From assembly GCA_021324545.1 (NCBI GenBank), contig JAJPIX010000040.1:48117-112116 (forward strand): DNA of 64,000 bases, given 5' to 3'. The notes beneath the pieces were generated by a model. It worked only from the letters and a program-made list of their open reading frames with translations. It was not told the DNA's origin and did not search any database. Each line of letters starts with the position of its first letter. The first letter of the stretch is position 1. Shown here piece after piece: positions 33,734 to 42,680 of the stretch. The position numbers and the translations under genes were made by a program. The stretch comes from Alphaproteobacteria bacterium (lineage in GTDB: Bacteria; Pseudomonadota; Alphaproteobacteria; Micropepsales; Micropepsaceae).

Positions 33734-34210
33734 TTACTTAATGTCCAGCGGAACACCCGGTTCGCGCTTGGTGGGGTGTATGACAAGCGTACTTTTGACG
33801 CTTGCGACATTTTTCGCGGCCGTCAGCGTCTCGGTGATGAACGACTGAAACGATGACAGGTCCTTGGCCACGCATTTGAGCAGGAAATCCACCTCGCCCG
33901 AGAGCATGTAGCACTCGCGCACATTGGGCCAAGCGCGCACCTGCTCTTCGAAACGCTTGAGATCGCTTTCGGCCTGGCTCGACAGTCCGACGAAAACGAA
34001 GCCGGAGACTTCGTAACCGAGCATTTTGGGATCGAGGTCGGCGTGATAGCCCCTGATGTAGCCCGCCTTCTCCAGCGCGCGCATGCGGCGCAGGCAAGGC
34101 GGAGCAGTAATCTTGGCGCGGCGCGAGAGCTCGACATTGGTGATGCGGCCATTGTCTTGCAGTTCGGAAAGTATTCTCATATCGATGGCGTCGAGCTTGT
34201 GATGCTCCAT
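33734..34210 (-). CDS. Lrp/AsnC family transcriptional regulator
   Basis: The 158-residue protein has the family's usual size. An N-terminal winged helix (LDAIDMRILSELQDNGRITNVELSRR) includes the characteristic PPCLRRMRALEKAGYI recognition region near 30-45. A C-terminal RAM ligand-binding domain (FVFVGLSSQ, CYMLSGEVDFLL) follows. It should bind DNA as an oligomer and respond to an amino acid. The ATG at 34210 follows AGGTG; the ORF extends 43 codons upstream without support. It is divergent from the Kdo-hydroxylase-like gene (160-bp gap) and upstream of the oxygenase pair, so either may be a target. Confidence 0.9.
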   Translation of the reverse strand: MEHHKLDAIDMRILSELQDNGRITNVELSRRAKITAPPCLRRMRALEKAGYIRGYHADLDPKMLGYEVSGFVFVGLSSQAESDLKRFEEQVRAWPNVRECYMLSGEVDFLLKCVAKDLSSFQSFITETLTAAKNVASVKSTLVIHPTKREPGVPLDIK

Positions 34211-34370
34211 TGGCAAGCACCTGTCGAAAAAGGCGCGGCATTTAACTCCTCTGCCCCGGCCTGAGCAATAATATTTCGCGACTTGCGGGCCCGGGTGAAC
34301 TGGGCGGCCATTGCGCTTGCGGGTTCCGGGCGCGGACAATAGGTTCCCGCCGCGCGATCAAGGGCTTGGA

Positions 34371-35276
34371 ATGGGTACGGCCAGCACGAGAAGCCTTCCG
34401 GAGGTGCTCGAAACCCTCGATGCGATCGCGTGGGACAGCCCGGCCGCGACGAACATGGTCCAATCGGCCGTAGCCGCGCTTGAGGACGGCAAGGTGCTCT
34501 ATTTTCCGCGGCTGGCGTTTTCCACCCTGCCCCCTGAAAAGCGCTTTTTCTCGCCGGCGTTTGCAGACGAAAAAGCGAAAAACATCAGCTTCGACCCCGC
34601 CACGGGCCAAGTGAGGCATGCCGTGGGCACCCCTGAAGACATCTCAGCGATCTCATCCATGCTGAAGCGTTTTCACGATACGGCCCGGCAGTTCGTGACC
34701 GTCCTGCTGCCGCAATATGCCGGCCGGTTGCAATCCGGGCGTACGAGTTTCCGGCCGGTGGAAGTCCAGGGCCGCAAGCTTTCGGCGCGCAAGGACGACA
34801 GCCGGCTGCATGTCGATGCCTTTCCCTCCACCCCCACGGCCGGCACGCGGATCCTCAGGGTGTTCAGCAATGTCAACCCGGAAGGTCGCGGGCGCGATTG
34901 GCTTCTGGGCGCGCCGTTTGAAGATGTCGCGCGGCAATTCGCGCCTCGCGTCAGGCCGCAAATGCCAGGCAGCGCATGGCTGTTCAATGCAATCGGCGCG
35001 ACGAAGAGCAGGCGCACCGCCTATGACCATCTGATGCTGAACATTCACGATGCGATGAAGCAGGACGACACCTATCAGGCGCAGGTCGTGAAGAATGATT
35101 TCAGCTTTCCGCCGGGCTCCACATGGATTGTTTTCACCGACAAGACATCCCATGCCGCGCTGGGCGGACAACATCTCTTCGAGCAGACGTTTTATGTGCC
35201 GGTAGAGGCCATGCTGGATCCGTCCAAGGCGCCGATCCGCATTCTTGAACGCCTGACGGGATCGGTTCTGGCGTGA
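34371..35276 (+). CDS. kdoO: Kdo hydroxylase-like Fe(II)/2OG oxygenase
   Basis: The 301-residue protein matches the Kdo_hydroxy family, Fe(II)/2OG enzymes that hydroxylate the inner-core sugar Kdo of lipopolysaccharide to Ko. The iron motif is RLHVDAFPS (His147, Asp149). Downstream His261 and His268 in SHAALGGQHLFEQTF provide the third ligand. Other family-like blocks are KVLYFPRLAF and PGSAWLFNAIGATKSRR. AAGGG six bases ahead supports the ATG at 34371. It overlaps the next gene by GTGA, so the two are translated together. Activity on Kdo is known for the family but not shown here. Confidence 0.8.
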   Translation: MGTASTRSLPEVLETLDAIAWDSPAATNMVQSAVAALEDGKVLYFPRLAFSTLPPEKRFFSPAFADEKAKNISFDPATGQVRHAVGTPEDISAISSMLKRFHDTARQFVTVLLPQYAGRLQSGRTSFRPVEVQGRKLSARKDDSRLHVDAFPSTPTAGTRILRVFSNVNPEGRGRDWLLGAPFEDVARQFAPRVRPQMPGSAWLFNAIGATKSRRTAYDHLMLNIHDAMKQDDTYQAQVVKNDFSFPPGSTWIVFTDKTSHAALGGQHLFEQTFYVPVEAMLDPSKAPIRILERLTGSVLA

Positions 35277-36247
35277 ATTCCCTTCGGGACGAATGCTGGG
35301 TTGTTACCGACGGTACACCCGGAATGGAGAACCAGTGTCTTGGCCTGGCGGAACGGCTGCCGCTTCCCATCCGCACCTTCCGCATTGAGTTACGGGAGCC
35401 TTGGAAGACCTTCGCCCCGCATGGCGTCAGGGCCGCTCTGGATCACCTCACCCCGCGCTCTGACCGCCCTGAGCCGCCGTGGCCAAGGCTTCTCATCGGC
35501 TGCGGCCGGCAGAGCATTCCGGTTTCGCGTGCGATCAAAAAGCTGAGCGGCGGAAGGACCTTTACGGTGCAGTGCCAGCATCCGCGCGTGCGAGCGGCGG
35601 CGTTCGATCTGGTTATTCCGCCCGAACATGACCGGCTGTCCGGCGCCAATGTGTTCTCCATTGCAGGCAGTCCAAATCGCATCACACCCCAGCGCCTTTC
35701 GGAAGCGCACGCGAAATTTGCCGATCTGTTCGCGCCGTTGCCGGCTCCAAGGCTTGCGGTTCTGATTGGGGGGGACAGCAAAACGCACGGCAAATTGAGC
35801 GCAGTGGATGCCCGGACATTCAGCGCCGCACTGGTGCGGCTGTCGGGCGATCACAGCCTGATGATCAGCGCGTCGCGCCGCACGCCGCGAGGGCATATGG
35901 ACACATTGCGCCATTCGCTGGCCGGAACCGGCGCCTATATCTGGGACGGCACGAGCGCAAACCCGTATTTCGGGATGCTGGCCTGGGCCGATGCCTTTCT
36001 GGTCACGAGCGATTCTGTGAACATGATCTGCGAGGCCGCCAGCACGGGAAAGCCGGTGCAGGTCCTGACCGTGCCGGGCGGCGGCCGCCGGTCAAGAGAC
36101 TTTCATGCCCTGCTTCGCGAGAAGGGAATCACAAGGCCGTTTGCGGGAAGGATCGAACAGTGGACCTATGCGCCGCTTGACGAAACCGGGCGCGCGGCGG
36201 CGCATCTGCAGAGCCTTCTGGCGGACCATTTCGCCACAGCCGGATGA
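35273..36247 (+). CDS. ELM1/GtrOC1-like protein (DUF1022 family)
   Basis: The 324-residue protein opens with CWVVTDGTPGMENQCLGLAE, the hallmark of the Mito_fiss_Elm1 family. It also has IGCGRQSIPVSRAIKK and LVTSDSVNMICEAASTGKPV near 240-260, which resembles glycosyltransferase-B donor-binding folds. Bacterial members often sit among LPS genes and have been suggested to act on sugar nucleotides or in core assembly; the mitochondrial name reflects a plant homologue. The GTG start overlaps the Kdo-hydroxylase stop (GTGA), pointing to a joint role in LPS core formation. Confidence 0.82.
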   Translation: MNSLRDECWVVTDGTPGMENQCLGLAERLPLPIRTFRIELREPWKTFAPHGVRAALDHLTPRSDRPEPPWPRLLIGCGRQSIPVSRAIKKLSGGRTFTVQCQHPRVRAAAFDLVIPPEHDRLSGANVFSIAGSPNRITPQRLSEAHAKFADLFAPLPAPRLAVLIGGDSKTHGKLSAVDARTFSAALVRLSGDHSLMISASRRTPRGHMDTLRHSLAGTGAYIWDGTSANPYFGMLAWADAFLVTSDSVNMICEAASTGKPVQVLTVPGGGRRSRDFHALLREKGITRPFAGRIEQWTYAPLDETGRAAAHLQSLLADHFATAG

Positions 36248-36256
36248 GACATCTGG

Positions 36257-36901
36257 CTAAGCCGCAGGTTCGCGATGAAAGCCCTGAAGCTTCTTCAGAA
36301 ACAGGGACAGGCGCCCGCGACGCGCCTTGCGCTCAACATCGGCTTCCGAGCGGACATAAGCCATCTGAACGACACGCCGCTCGCCCGCAAAGGGCGGATG
36401 ACCGTGCCAGGAATTGTCCGACCGCCTGAAGGCAATGAGCGTTCCAAACAGCGGCGGCGCTTCGCAGGCAAAGTCTTCCATGGAATCCGGGCCGTTCAGC
36501 ACACGAAAGCAGCCCTTGCCGGAGCTTGACCAGTCTTCGTTGAGGTAGATGAGAGCCGTGACGAGCTTGGCTTCGCCGTCGTTGTGAATCCGCCCATCCT
36601 TGATGGCCGACCACTTTCGCACGGTGATCAGCCGCGGCTTGCCTGCGAGATCGATCCCAAGCTTGCGGCCCAGGATGGTTGCGAATCGCTCGCTGCTCAT
36701 GTCCTCGATGAGCTGGGCAAAGGCGCCTTTCACGGACATTTCGGAGAGAGGAAAGAAACCCGGGCGGGATATGTCAGGAAAATCCTGACGCAGACCTTCG
36801 CGGCAGGCAGGCGCCAGCACATCGGCGGCCAGAACATGCGAGAACGGCGTGTGCCGAGCGTTCGCCTGTTCGAGTTTTTCGAAATCTATGACGGAATCCA
36901 T
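36257..36901 (-). CDS. 2-oxoglutarate/Fe(II)-dependent oxygenase (copy B)
   Basis: The 214-residue paralogue of the oxygenase at 32920-33606 has HxD in RIHNDGEAK (His106, Asp108), distal His166 in NSWHGH and Arg175 in GERRVVQ. It converges on the ELM1-like gene with a 9-bp gap. The N-terminal ~60 residues differ from copy A while the catalytic core is well conserved, which suggests different acceptors with the same chemistry. Adjacent lipopolysaccharide genes make an envelope glycan or protein a reasonable target; this is inference. Confidence 0.82.
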   Translation of the reverse strand: MDSVIDFEKLEQANARHTPFSHVLAADVLAPACREGLRQDFPDISRPGFFPLSEMSVKGAFAQLIEDMSSERFATILGRKLGIDLAGKPRLITVRKWSAIKDGRIHNDGEAKLVTALIYLNEDWSSSGKGCFRVLNGPDSMEDFACEAPPLFGTLIAFRRSDNSWHGHPPFAGERRVVQMAYVRSEADVERKARRGRLSLFLKKLQGFHREPAA

Positions 36902-37204
36902 GCCTGACCCACCACCTGGCGCCTCCTATATGCCCGGGCAAAGTCGCCGGTAAAGCCGCAAATTTCCTGATTCGGTTACTTTCGCGCCCGGGCGGCGCGC
37001 CGCACCGGTTCGGAGCCCGCGCCACACCCATTTTCCACGGTTTGCAGGGCAATGGAATTGCCCGGCCATCACCATTTTAGAGCATCCCATTGCGCGCCAG
37101 GAGCCTTCTTGACCTTGCTCAATGCGCTCCCGATATGAGAAGCCAAGGGGCGAAATTCGGCCACAATCGGGCTGTGCGCTGCCTCGCAGGACAACAGGAG
37201 CGCC
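36902..37204. other. 303-bp intergenic region between divergent oxygenase B and trxB
   Basis: I see no gene here. TTGACC at 37109-37114, with a weak -10 candidate (GATATG at 37132 with 17-bp spacing, or TATGAG at 37134 with 19 bp), could start trxB transcription. The stretch at 36986-37005 is very GC-rich and partly palindromic. Promoters for both flanking genes must lie here. Confidence 0.4.
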
Positions 37205-38146
37205 ATGCCGGATCTTCACGCAAAAGTCGTCATTCTGGGCAGCGGGCCGGCCGGCGCCACCGCGGCAATCTATGCCGCCCGCGCCATGCTGGAGCCGGTC
37301 GTGGTGGCGGGCATCCAGCCCGGCGGACAGCTGACCATCACCACCGAGGTGGAAAATTATCCGGGGTTTGCAACGGCGATCCAAGGCCCCTGGCTCATGG
37401 ACCAGATGCAGGCGCAGGCCGAGCATGTTGGCGCCCGGATCGTGCAGGATACGGTTTCGTCGGCCGATCTGGGGCGCAGACCATTCGCGCTCATCGGCGA
37501 TTCGGGAGCGCGCTACCTGGCCGAGACGCTGATCATCGCGACCGGCGCCCAGGCCAACTGGCTTGGCCTGCCTTCGGAAGAAAAATACAAGGGATTTGGC
37601 GTGTCGGCCTGCGCCACCTGCGACGGATTCTTTTTCCGCGGCAAGCGCGTGGCAGTGGTCGGCGGCGGGAACACGGCCGCCGAGGAGGCGTTGTTTCTGA
37701 CAAATTTTGCGGAAAAGGTAACCCTGATCCACCGGCGGGCGTTCCTGCGCGCCGACAAGACAAATCAGATGCGGCTGGCCGATCATCCGAAAATCGAAAT
37801 AATTTATGATTCGGTGGTGGACGAAGTCTTGGGTACCGACAGTCCGCGTTCGGTGACAGGAGTCAAACTTCGCAATCTCCAGACGGGCAAGACAGGCACC
37901 CTCGATGTTGACGGGCTTTTCATCGCAATCGGCCATTCGCCCGCGACGGAACTTTTCCGCGGACAGCTCGAAATGGACGATGGCGGCTACATCAAGACGG
38001 CTCCGGACTCGACCCAGACAAGTGTGCCGGGCGTGTTCGCGGCGGGCGATGTGAAAGACAAGATTTTCCGCCAGGCCGTCACGGCGGCCGGAATGGGCTG
38101 CATGGCGGCGCTTGAGGCAGAGCGGTTTCTGGCCGGCGGGCATTGA
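37205..38146 (+). CDS. trxB: Thioredoxin-disulfide reductase
   Basis: This 313-residue cytoplasmic flavoenzyme reduces thioredoxin with NADPH. It has the FAD motif VILGSGPAGATAAIYAARA (~9-27), the redox pair CATC (136-139) in SACATCDGFFF, the NADPH motif VVGGGNTAAEEA and the C-terminal GVFAAGDVKDKIFRQ. CAGGAG lies just ahead of the ATG. It is followed closely by a LysR gene on the same strand, an arrangement seen in other alphaproteobacteria, suggesting redox-related regulation. Confidence 0.97.
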   Translation: MPDLHAKVVILGSGPAGATAAIYAARAMLEPVVVAGIQPGGQLTITTEVENYPGFATAIQGPWLMDQMQAQAEHVGARIVQDTVSSADLGRRPFALIGDSGARYLAETLIIATGAQANWLGLPSEEKYKGFGVSACATCDGFFFRGKRVAVVGGGNTAAEEALFLTNFAEKVTLIHRRAFLRADKTNQMRLADHPKIEIIYDSVVDEVLGTDSPRSVTGVKLRNLQTGKTGTLDVDGLFIAIGHSPATELFRGQLEMDDGGYIKTAPDSTQTSVPGVFAAGDVKDKIFRQAVTAAGMGCMAALEAERFLAGGH

Positions 38147-38163
38147 CGGAATTCGGAGGCGGC

Positions 38164-39057
38164 ATGGATTGGGACAAGCTTCGCATCTTCCACGCGGTGG
38201 CATCGGCCGGTAGCTTCACGCATGCCGGTCAAATGCTCACGCTCAGCCAATCGGCGGTCAGCCGGCAAATCAGCGCGCTGGAAGAGGAGATTTCCACGCC
38301 CCTGTTTCAGCGCCACGCGCGCGGGCTGACGCTGACCGACGAAGGCGAACTGCTCTATGGGGCCGTGAGCGACGTCCTGTCACGCCTTGCGCAGGCCGAA
38401 GAGGCGCTGAAGAACGTCCAGACGGCGCCGCGCGGATCGCTGAAGATCACGTCCAGTTATGGGCTTGGCACCTTCTGGCTTGTGCCGCGGCTCGCAGAGT
38501 TCATGCGTGAATATCCCGAAGTCCAGATCCATCTGGTGTTCGAGGATCGCGAGCTAGACCTCGCGCAGCGGGAAGCCGATCTGGCCCTGCGCATGCGCGC
38601 GCCGGTTCAGGCCGATCTGATCCAGCGCAAGCTTTTCACGGTGCATTACCATCTCTATGCGTCGTCGGGTTATCTTGCGGAGGCCGGAACGCCGCAAACC
38701 CTCGAGGACCTGGCCAACCACACGGTCATCGCCTATGGCGAAACCGCACCGCCCGAAGTGCGCGACGTCAACTGGCTGCTCGATACCACGCGCAGATTGC
38801 CCTCGAACGGGTTTGCGCGGTCGCTGCGCATCAACAACATCATGGGCATCCTGTGCGCGGTGGAGAGGGGCATCGGCATTGCGGCCCTGCCCGATTATCT
38901 GGCGCCCGAACGGCGCGATCTGGTGCGGGTTCTGCCGGACGTGGAGGGGCCATCGTTTGATTGCCATCTGGTCTATCCGGACGCGCTTCGTCAATCCAAA
39001 CGGGTCGCGGCCTTTCGCGATTTTGTGGTCCGCGCCGCCAAGGAATGGCGGTATTGA
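38164..39057 (+). CDS. LysR family transcriptional regulator
   Basis: The 297-residue regulator has an N-terminal winged helix (LRIFHAVASAGSFTHAGQMLTLSQSAVSRQISALEEE in pieces across ~5-40) and a periplasmic-binding-like effector domain (~90-290) in which RGIGIAALPDYL is conserved. The ATG at 38164 follows GGAGG by four bases; a TTG at 38143 overlapping the trxB stop is an alternative. Co-transcription with trxB is likely, and a terminator-like hairpin lies 145 bp downstream. Its effector and targets are unknown. Confidence 0.92.
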   Translation: MDWDKLRIFHAVASAGSFTHAGQMLTLSQSAVSRQISALEEEISTPLFQRHARGLTLTDEGELLYGAVSDVLSRLAQAEEALKNVQTAPRGSLKITSSYGLGTFWLVPRLAEFMREYPEVQIHLVFEDRELDLAQREADLALRMRAPVQADLIQRKLFTVHYHLYASSGYLAEAGTPQTLEDLANHTVIAYGETAPPEVRDVNWLLDTTRRLPSNGFARSLRINNIMGILCAVERGIGIAALPDYLAPERRDLVRVLPDVEGPSFDCHLVYPDALRQSKRVAAFRDFVVRAAKEWRY

Positions 39058-39201
39058 GCGGGCTTGAATAACCGCCGGTTCACCCTATCTCTTGTCAGCC
39101 GTTGGCCGTCCCCCATGGCCGCGGTGAAGTGGTCCGGGCCTGCGCATTGCCCCTTTGGCGTTGCCCGGCCGCAAGCGCCCTTCCGGGCGCACCCCAAGCA
39201 C

Positions 39202-39237
39202 TCGCCGGAGCGGCCCCCTCCGCTCCGGCGATTTTTT
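39202..39237 (+). terminator. Rho-independent terminator of the trxB-lysR unit
   Basis: A perfect 12-bp stem (arms TCGCCGGAGCGG and CCGCTCCGGCGA) with a six-base loop is followed directly by TTTTTT at 39232-39237. The orientation matches plus-strand transcription. The stem ends next to the stop of the convergent HdeD gene, where it may also slow opposing transcription. Confidence 0.85.
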
Positions 39238-39238
39238 C

Positions 39239-39799
39239 TCAGACCTGCGAACGCAGCATGCGCGAAACAAAAATGTAGCCGAAGCCCGTCGTCAGGAAAT
39301 TGATGCCGAGCAGCACGCCCAGAACGATGACGGAAATTCCGGGCAGCCCGGCGGCGATCACCAGCGCAAGGATGATGCTGGCAATCGCCGACACCAGCAT
39401 GCCAAGCCAGCCCGTATGGGGACGGATTTCAAACGCAAACGACAATTCCACCGCCCCTTCGATCATGAATATGAAGGCGACCACGACGGTCAGCGCCAGC
39501 GCGCCAGCCAGCGGATTGAAAACGAGAAATGCCCCGCCGGCCAAGGTGACAAGCGAGAGCAGAAGCGCCCCGAAGAACGGCCCCGTGCCGTGAATCGAAA
39601 ATGCGCCGACAAACATCAGCGCGCCGGCAAATATGAAAACCCAGCCCACGAGAAGCGTTGCCACCAGTGTCGAGATCATCGGAAAGATGATCGCCGCAAT
39701 GCCGACCAGCGACATCGCCAGACCCAGCCACAAGAGTCCGTTTGACGATGCCCGCAGGCGCTGATGAACCGGTGTTTCCTGCCAGAATGTTCCGCTCAT
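39239..39799 (-). CDS. HdeD family membrane protein (DUF308)
   Basis: The 186-residue protein has six hydrophobic segments arranged as repeated pairs, with the HdeD-like pattern GLAMSLVGIAAIIFP...LLVGWVFIFAG and GISVIVLGVLLGINFLTTG. HdeD proteins are linked to acid or general envelope stress, with unknown biochemistry. AGGAGG eight bases before the ATG at 39799 fixes the start; the longer ORF is discarded. It is downstream of, and on the same strand as, the EF-G-like gene, 74 bp away. Confidence 0.87.
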   Translation of the reverse strand: MSGTFWQETPVHQRLRASSNGLLWLGLAMSLVGIAAIIFPMISTLVATLLVGWVFIFAGALMFVGAFSIHGTGPFFGALLLSLVTLAGGAFLVFNPLAGALALTVVVAFIFMIEGAVELSFAFEIRPHTGWLGMLVSAIASIILALVIAAGLPGISVIVLGVLLGINFLTTGFGYIFVSRMLRSQV

Positions 39800-39873
39800 G
39801 CCATTCGCCTCCTGATCACGCGCCGGCGCCCCGGCCGGAATGCCGGACCGCAACACAACGCATGTGACAAGTG

Positions 39874-41913
39874 TTACGCCGCCGCCTTGTGAGTCGCCAC
39901 CACCTGCTCGGCAAGCTTGCCAGTCAGCTCGGCCAGATGATCGAACGCCATCTCGTAGGTGCCGACACCCTGGGTCAACGAACGCAACTCGATGATGAGG
40001 TTGTGGAGTTCCGACATCGGGATTTTTGCCTCGACGGTGTCCCAACCCTTCCAGCCAGGCCTTGCGTCGTAGCCCAGAAGCTGCCCGCGGCGGGCGCTGA
40101 CCACGCCGTTGACTTTCGCGGTGGCATCGTTCGGCACGTGAATCTTCACGTGCATGACCGGCTCCAGCAGGACCGGAGAGCAGTTGGGCATGCCTTCAGT
40201 CATCGCAATGCGCGCGGCTGTCTGGAACGCGGCGTCGGACGAATCGACGGTGTGATAGGAGCCATCGACCAGGGCGACCGCAACATCCACCACCGGAAAT
40301 CCGAGCGGCCCCTGCTTCAGGTAATCTATAATTCCTTTCTCAACTGAAGGAATGAACTGCCGGGGCACGACGCCGCCCTTGATCTGATCCTCGAAAACAA
40401 AGCCGCTGCCGCGCGGCAGGGGACGGATCTCGATATGGACATCGCCAAACTGGCCGTGGCCGCCGGTTTGCCGCTTGTGGCGGCCATGCTGCTTTCCCGG
40501 CCTGCGGATCGTCTCCTTGTAGGGCACCTTGGTCGGGTGCGTGTTCACCTTCAGCCCGTATTTGCTCGCCAACTTTTCCACCGCGACCTTCAGATGAATT
40601 TCACCCTGCCCGGCCAGGGCCATCTGCTGCAGTTCGGGATCCTGCTGGAAGTGCAGTGATGGATCTTCTTCCTGCAGCTTGTGGATCGCTGCGGTCAATT
40701 TGACTTCGTCCTTGCGGTCGGTTGTCTCGATGGCCAACGAATAGACGACCGGCAATTGCTCGATCCCGATCCGGGGCCAGCTGATTGCGGCGCTGGCGAG
40801 CGTTTCGCCGGTCATGACGCCTTCAAGGCGGCCGAGCGCGACGGTGTCGCCCGCCCTTGCCTCGCCGAGCTTGGTTTGCGCATCGCCCTTCAACGCGAAG
40901 ATGCCGCCGACGCGCACATCGCCGCCGTCCTGCCGGTGCAGAATCGCGCCATCCCTCAACGTGCCGGCCATGACGCGCGCGAGCGAAAGCTTGCCGTGCG
41001 CGCCGTTATAGGTTTTGAGAACTTGCACGACCGTCTCGCCATTCGCCTTGAGACCGATGCGTCCGGCAGCCGCCGTCACCTCGGGCGTTTCGTGGCGCAG
41101 CGCCTTGAGCAGGCGGCGAATGCCGTTGTCCTTTTCTGCCGATCCCATCAGCACGGGCACAACAAGCCCCTCCGCCAGCTCCTTGGAAAGATCGTCAAAT
41201 ATCTCATCCCGCGGCGGCTCAATATCCGAAAGAAGCTCTTCCATAAGGTGTTCGTCGTAGTCGGCGAGCTTCTCGAGCATAGAAAAGCGCGCCTGCTTCT
41301 CTTCATCCTTGATCCCGTCAGACAGATCCACGACCTTGGATTCTGCATGTTCGCGATAGACGAAGGCGCGTTCGAGCGCGAGATCCACAAAACCGGTTGC
41401 AATGCCGTTTTCGATGATCGGCAGCTGCCGCATCAGAAGCGGCTTGTCGCTCTGTTCCTGCAAGACCGCCAGAAGATCGCGTACATTCCCGCTGGCCTTG
41501 TCGATCTTGTTGATGAACAGGAAGTGGGGAATGCCCTTGTCAGCCAGCCGCTTGAGATAGGGCTTCAGCATCTGGGCCTTGGCCGGTTCGGGTTCGCACA
41601 CCACAACGGCCGTGTCGATGCCGGGCAGAACGTTCAGCGTGTCCTGGAGAAATTCAATTGAACCGGGGCAATCGAGGAAGGTAAAGCCTTCGTCCAGATA
41701 TTTCGTGGTGGCGCAGTTCAGTTCCACGCTCATCTGGCGGGCGCGCGCCTCGGGGCTCGCATCGCCCACCGTGTTCTTCTGCGGCACGGAACCCTTGCGT
41801 TGAATCGCGCCGGTCACGGCAAGGATCGACTCAAGCAGCGTGGTTTTGCCGCTGCCGTAAGGTCCTACCAGGGCCACTGCGCGTGGCCCACTTCCTCCGT
41901 TCTTTTTTGGCAT
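39874..41913 (-). CDS. Divergent elongation factor G paralogue (translational GTPase)
   Basis: The 679-residue GTPase has the full EF-G domain order. G1 is GPYGSGKTTL (~17-26) in place of the usual AHIDAGKTT; G3 is DCPGS; G4 is NKIDK (~134). Domains II-V follow, including GGHGQFGDVHIEIRP and the C-terminal RRGQLLGYDARPGWKGWDTVEAKIP. The altered G1 and switch regions mark an EF-G-like paralogue rather than the main FusA, and it is not in a str operon. GGAGG five bases ahead fixes the ATG at 41913. Its role in translation, ribosome release or stress is not predictable. Confidence 0.85.
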   Translation of the reverse strand: MPKKNGGSGPRAVALVGPYGSGKTTLLESILAVTGAIQRKGSVPQKNTVGDASPEARARQMSVELNCATTKYLDEGFTFLDCPGSIEFLQDTLNVLPGIDTAVVVCEPEPAKAQMLKPYLKRLADKGIPHFLFINKIDKASGNVRDLLAVLQEQSDKPLLMRQLPIIENGIATGFVDLALERAFVYREHAESKVVDLSDGIKDEEKQARFSMLEKLADYDEHLMEELLSDIEPPRDEIFDDLSKELAEGLVVPVLMGSAEKDNGIRRLLKALRHETPEVTAAAGRIGLKANGETVVQVLKTYNGAHGKLSLARVMAGTLRDGAILHRQDGGDVRVGGIFALKGDAQTKLGEARAGDTVALGRLEGVMTGETLASAAISWPRIGIEQLPVVYSLAIETTDRKDEVKLTAAIHKLQEEDPSLHFQQDPELQQMALAGQGEIHLKVAVEKLASKYGLKVNTHPTKVPYKETIRRPGKQHGRHKRQTGGHGQFGDVHIEIRPLPRGSGFVFEDQIKGGVVPRQFIPSVEKGIIDYLKQGPLGFPVVDVAVALVDGSYHTVDSSDAAFQTAARIAMTEGMPNCSPVLLEPVMHVKIHVPNDATAKVNGVVSARRGQLLGYDARPGWKGWDTVEAKIPMSELHNLIIELRSLTQGVGTYEMAFDHLAELTGKLAEQVVATHKAAA

Positions 41914-42156
41914 GATCGCCTCCATTACCCTGAAACGATTAGGGTTCGAGGCGCGGCGGGCGCTTCTTTTCCCGTGCAACAGGCGGCGTCACGCGCCCCG
42001 CTTGAAGGCCGATGCTCGCGCCGTTTCCCTGCCCCCGCAAGGGCTTGACGTGGATTATCCGCAACCCGCAGAAGCGTGGGAAAACCATGGTACCCGGCAA
42101 GGCCAAAACGGAATCACGTGCTATCGTTCCACAGGATGCATGCACGGGGGGCTTTC

Positions 42157-42666
42157 ATGTGCGACCTTCACCATTCCATCAGCCGCCGGACGTTCGGCCT
42201 AATAGGCGCATCCGTTCTTGGTGCGGCGGCGCTTCCGCGCCTCGTACGCGCCGCAGAAGTTGAGGCGCTGGCCTTCTCCTGCATCGATTTTCGCCTGGTG
42301 GATGCAGCGGTGAAATTTTTCGACTCGGATATCGGCGCCAAAGACTACGATTTGTTGGCGCTGGCTGGGGCTTCGCTCGGCGCGGTCTCGCCGAAATTTC
42401 CGTCATCGAATGCTGCCTTCTGGGATCATGTGGAGATCGCCAAGTCGCTGCACCACATCAGGAAGGTGATTGTGCTTGATCATCGGGATTGCGGCGCATA
42501 CAAGGTCGCATTCGGCAAGGACTTCGCGTCCGAGCGCAACGCGGAAACCATGCAGCATCGGACCATGATGGCCGCGCTCAAATCCGCGCTCGCGAAGAAG
42601 CACCCCGACCTTGCCGCGGAATTTTACCTGATGGCTCTCGACGGAACGGCCGAGCGGGTGGTTTGA
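42157..42666 (+). CDS. Tat-exported beta-carbonic-anhydrase-like protein
   Basis: The 169-residue protein begins with a twin-arginine signal (SRRTFGLIG at 9-17, hydrophobic region to ~32). It then shows the zinc set of beta-class carbonic anhydrases: CxDxR as SCIDFR (Cys42, Asp44, Arg46) and HxxC as DHRDCGAY (His109, Cys112). It is shorter than typical beta-CAs (~200 or more residues), lacking much of the C-terminal helices, so activity is uncertain. GGGGG six bases ahead supports the ATG at 42157. Periplasmic CO2/bicarbonate conversion is the natural guess. Confidence 0.72.
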   Translation: MCDLHHSISRRTFGLIGASVLGAAALPRLVRAAEVEALAFSCIDFRLVDAAVKFFDSDIGAKDYDLLALAGASLGAVSPKFPSSNAAFWDHVEIAKSLHHIRKVIVLDHRDCGAYKVAFGKDFASERNAETMQHRTMMAALKSALAKKHPDLAAEFYLMALDGTAERVV

Positions 42667-42680
42667 AGGGCGTCTCCGCC

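Noticed and set aside
36926..38203. 425-residue minus-strand ORF over trxB
   Set aside because: Antisense to thioredoxin reductase with intact CATC motif.
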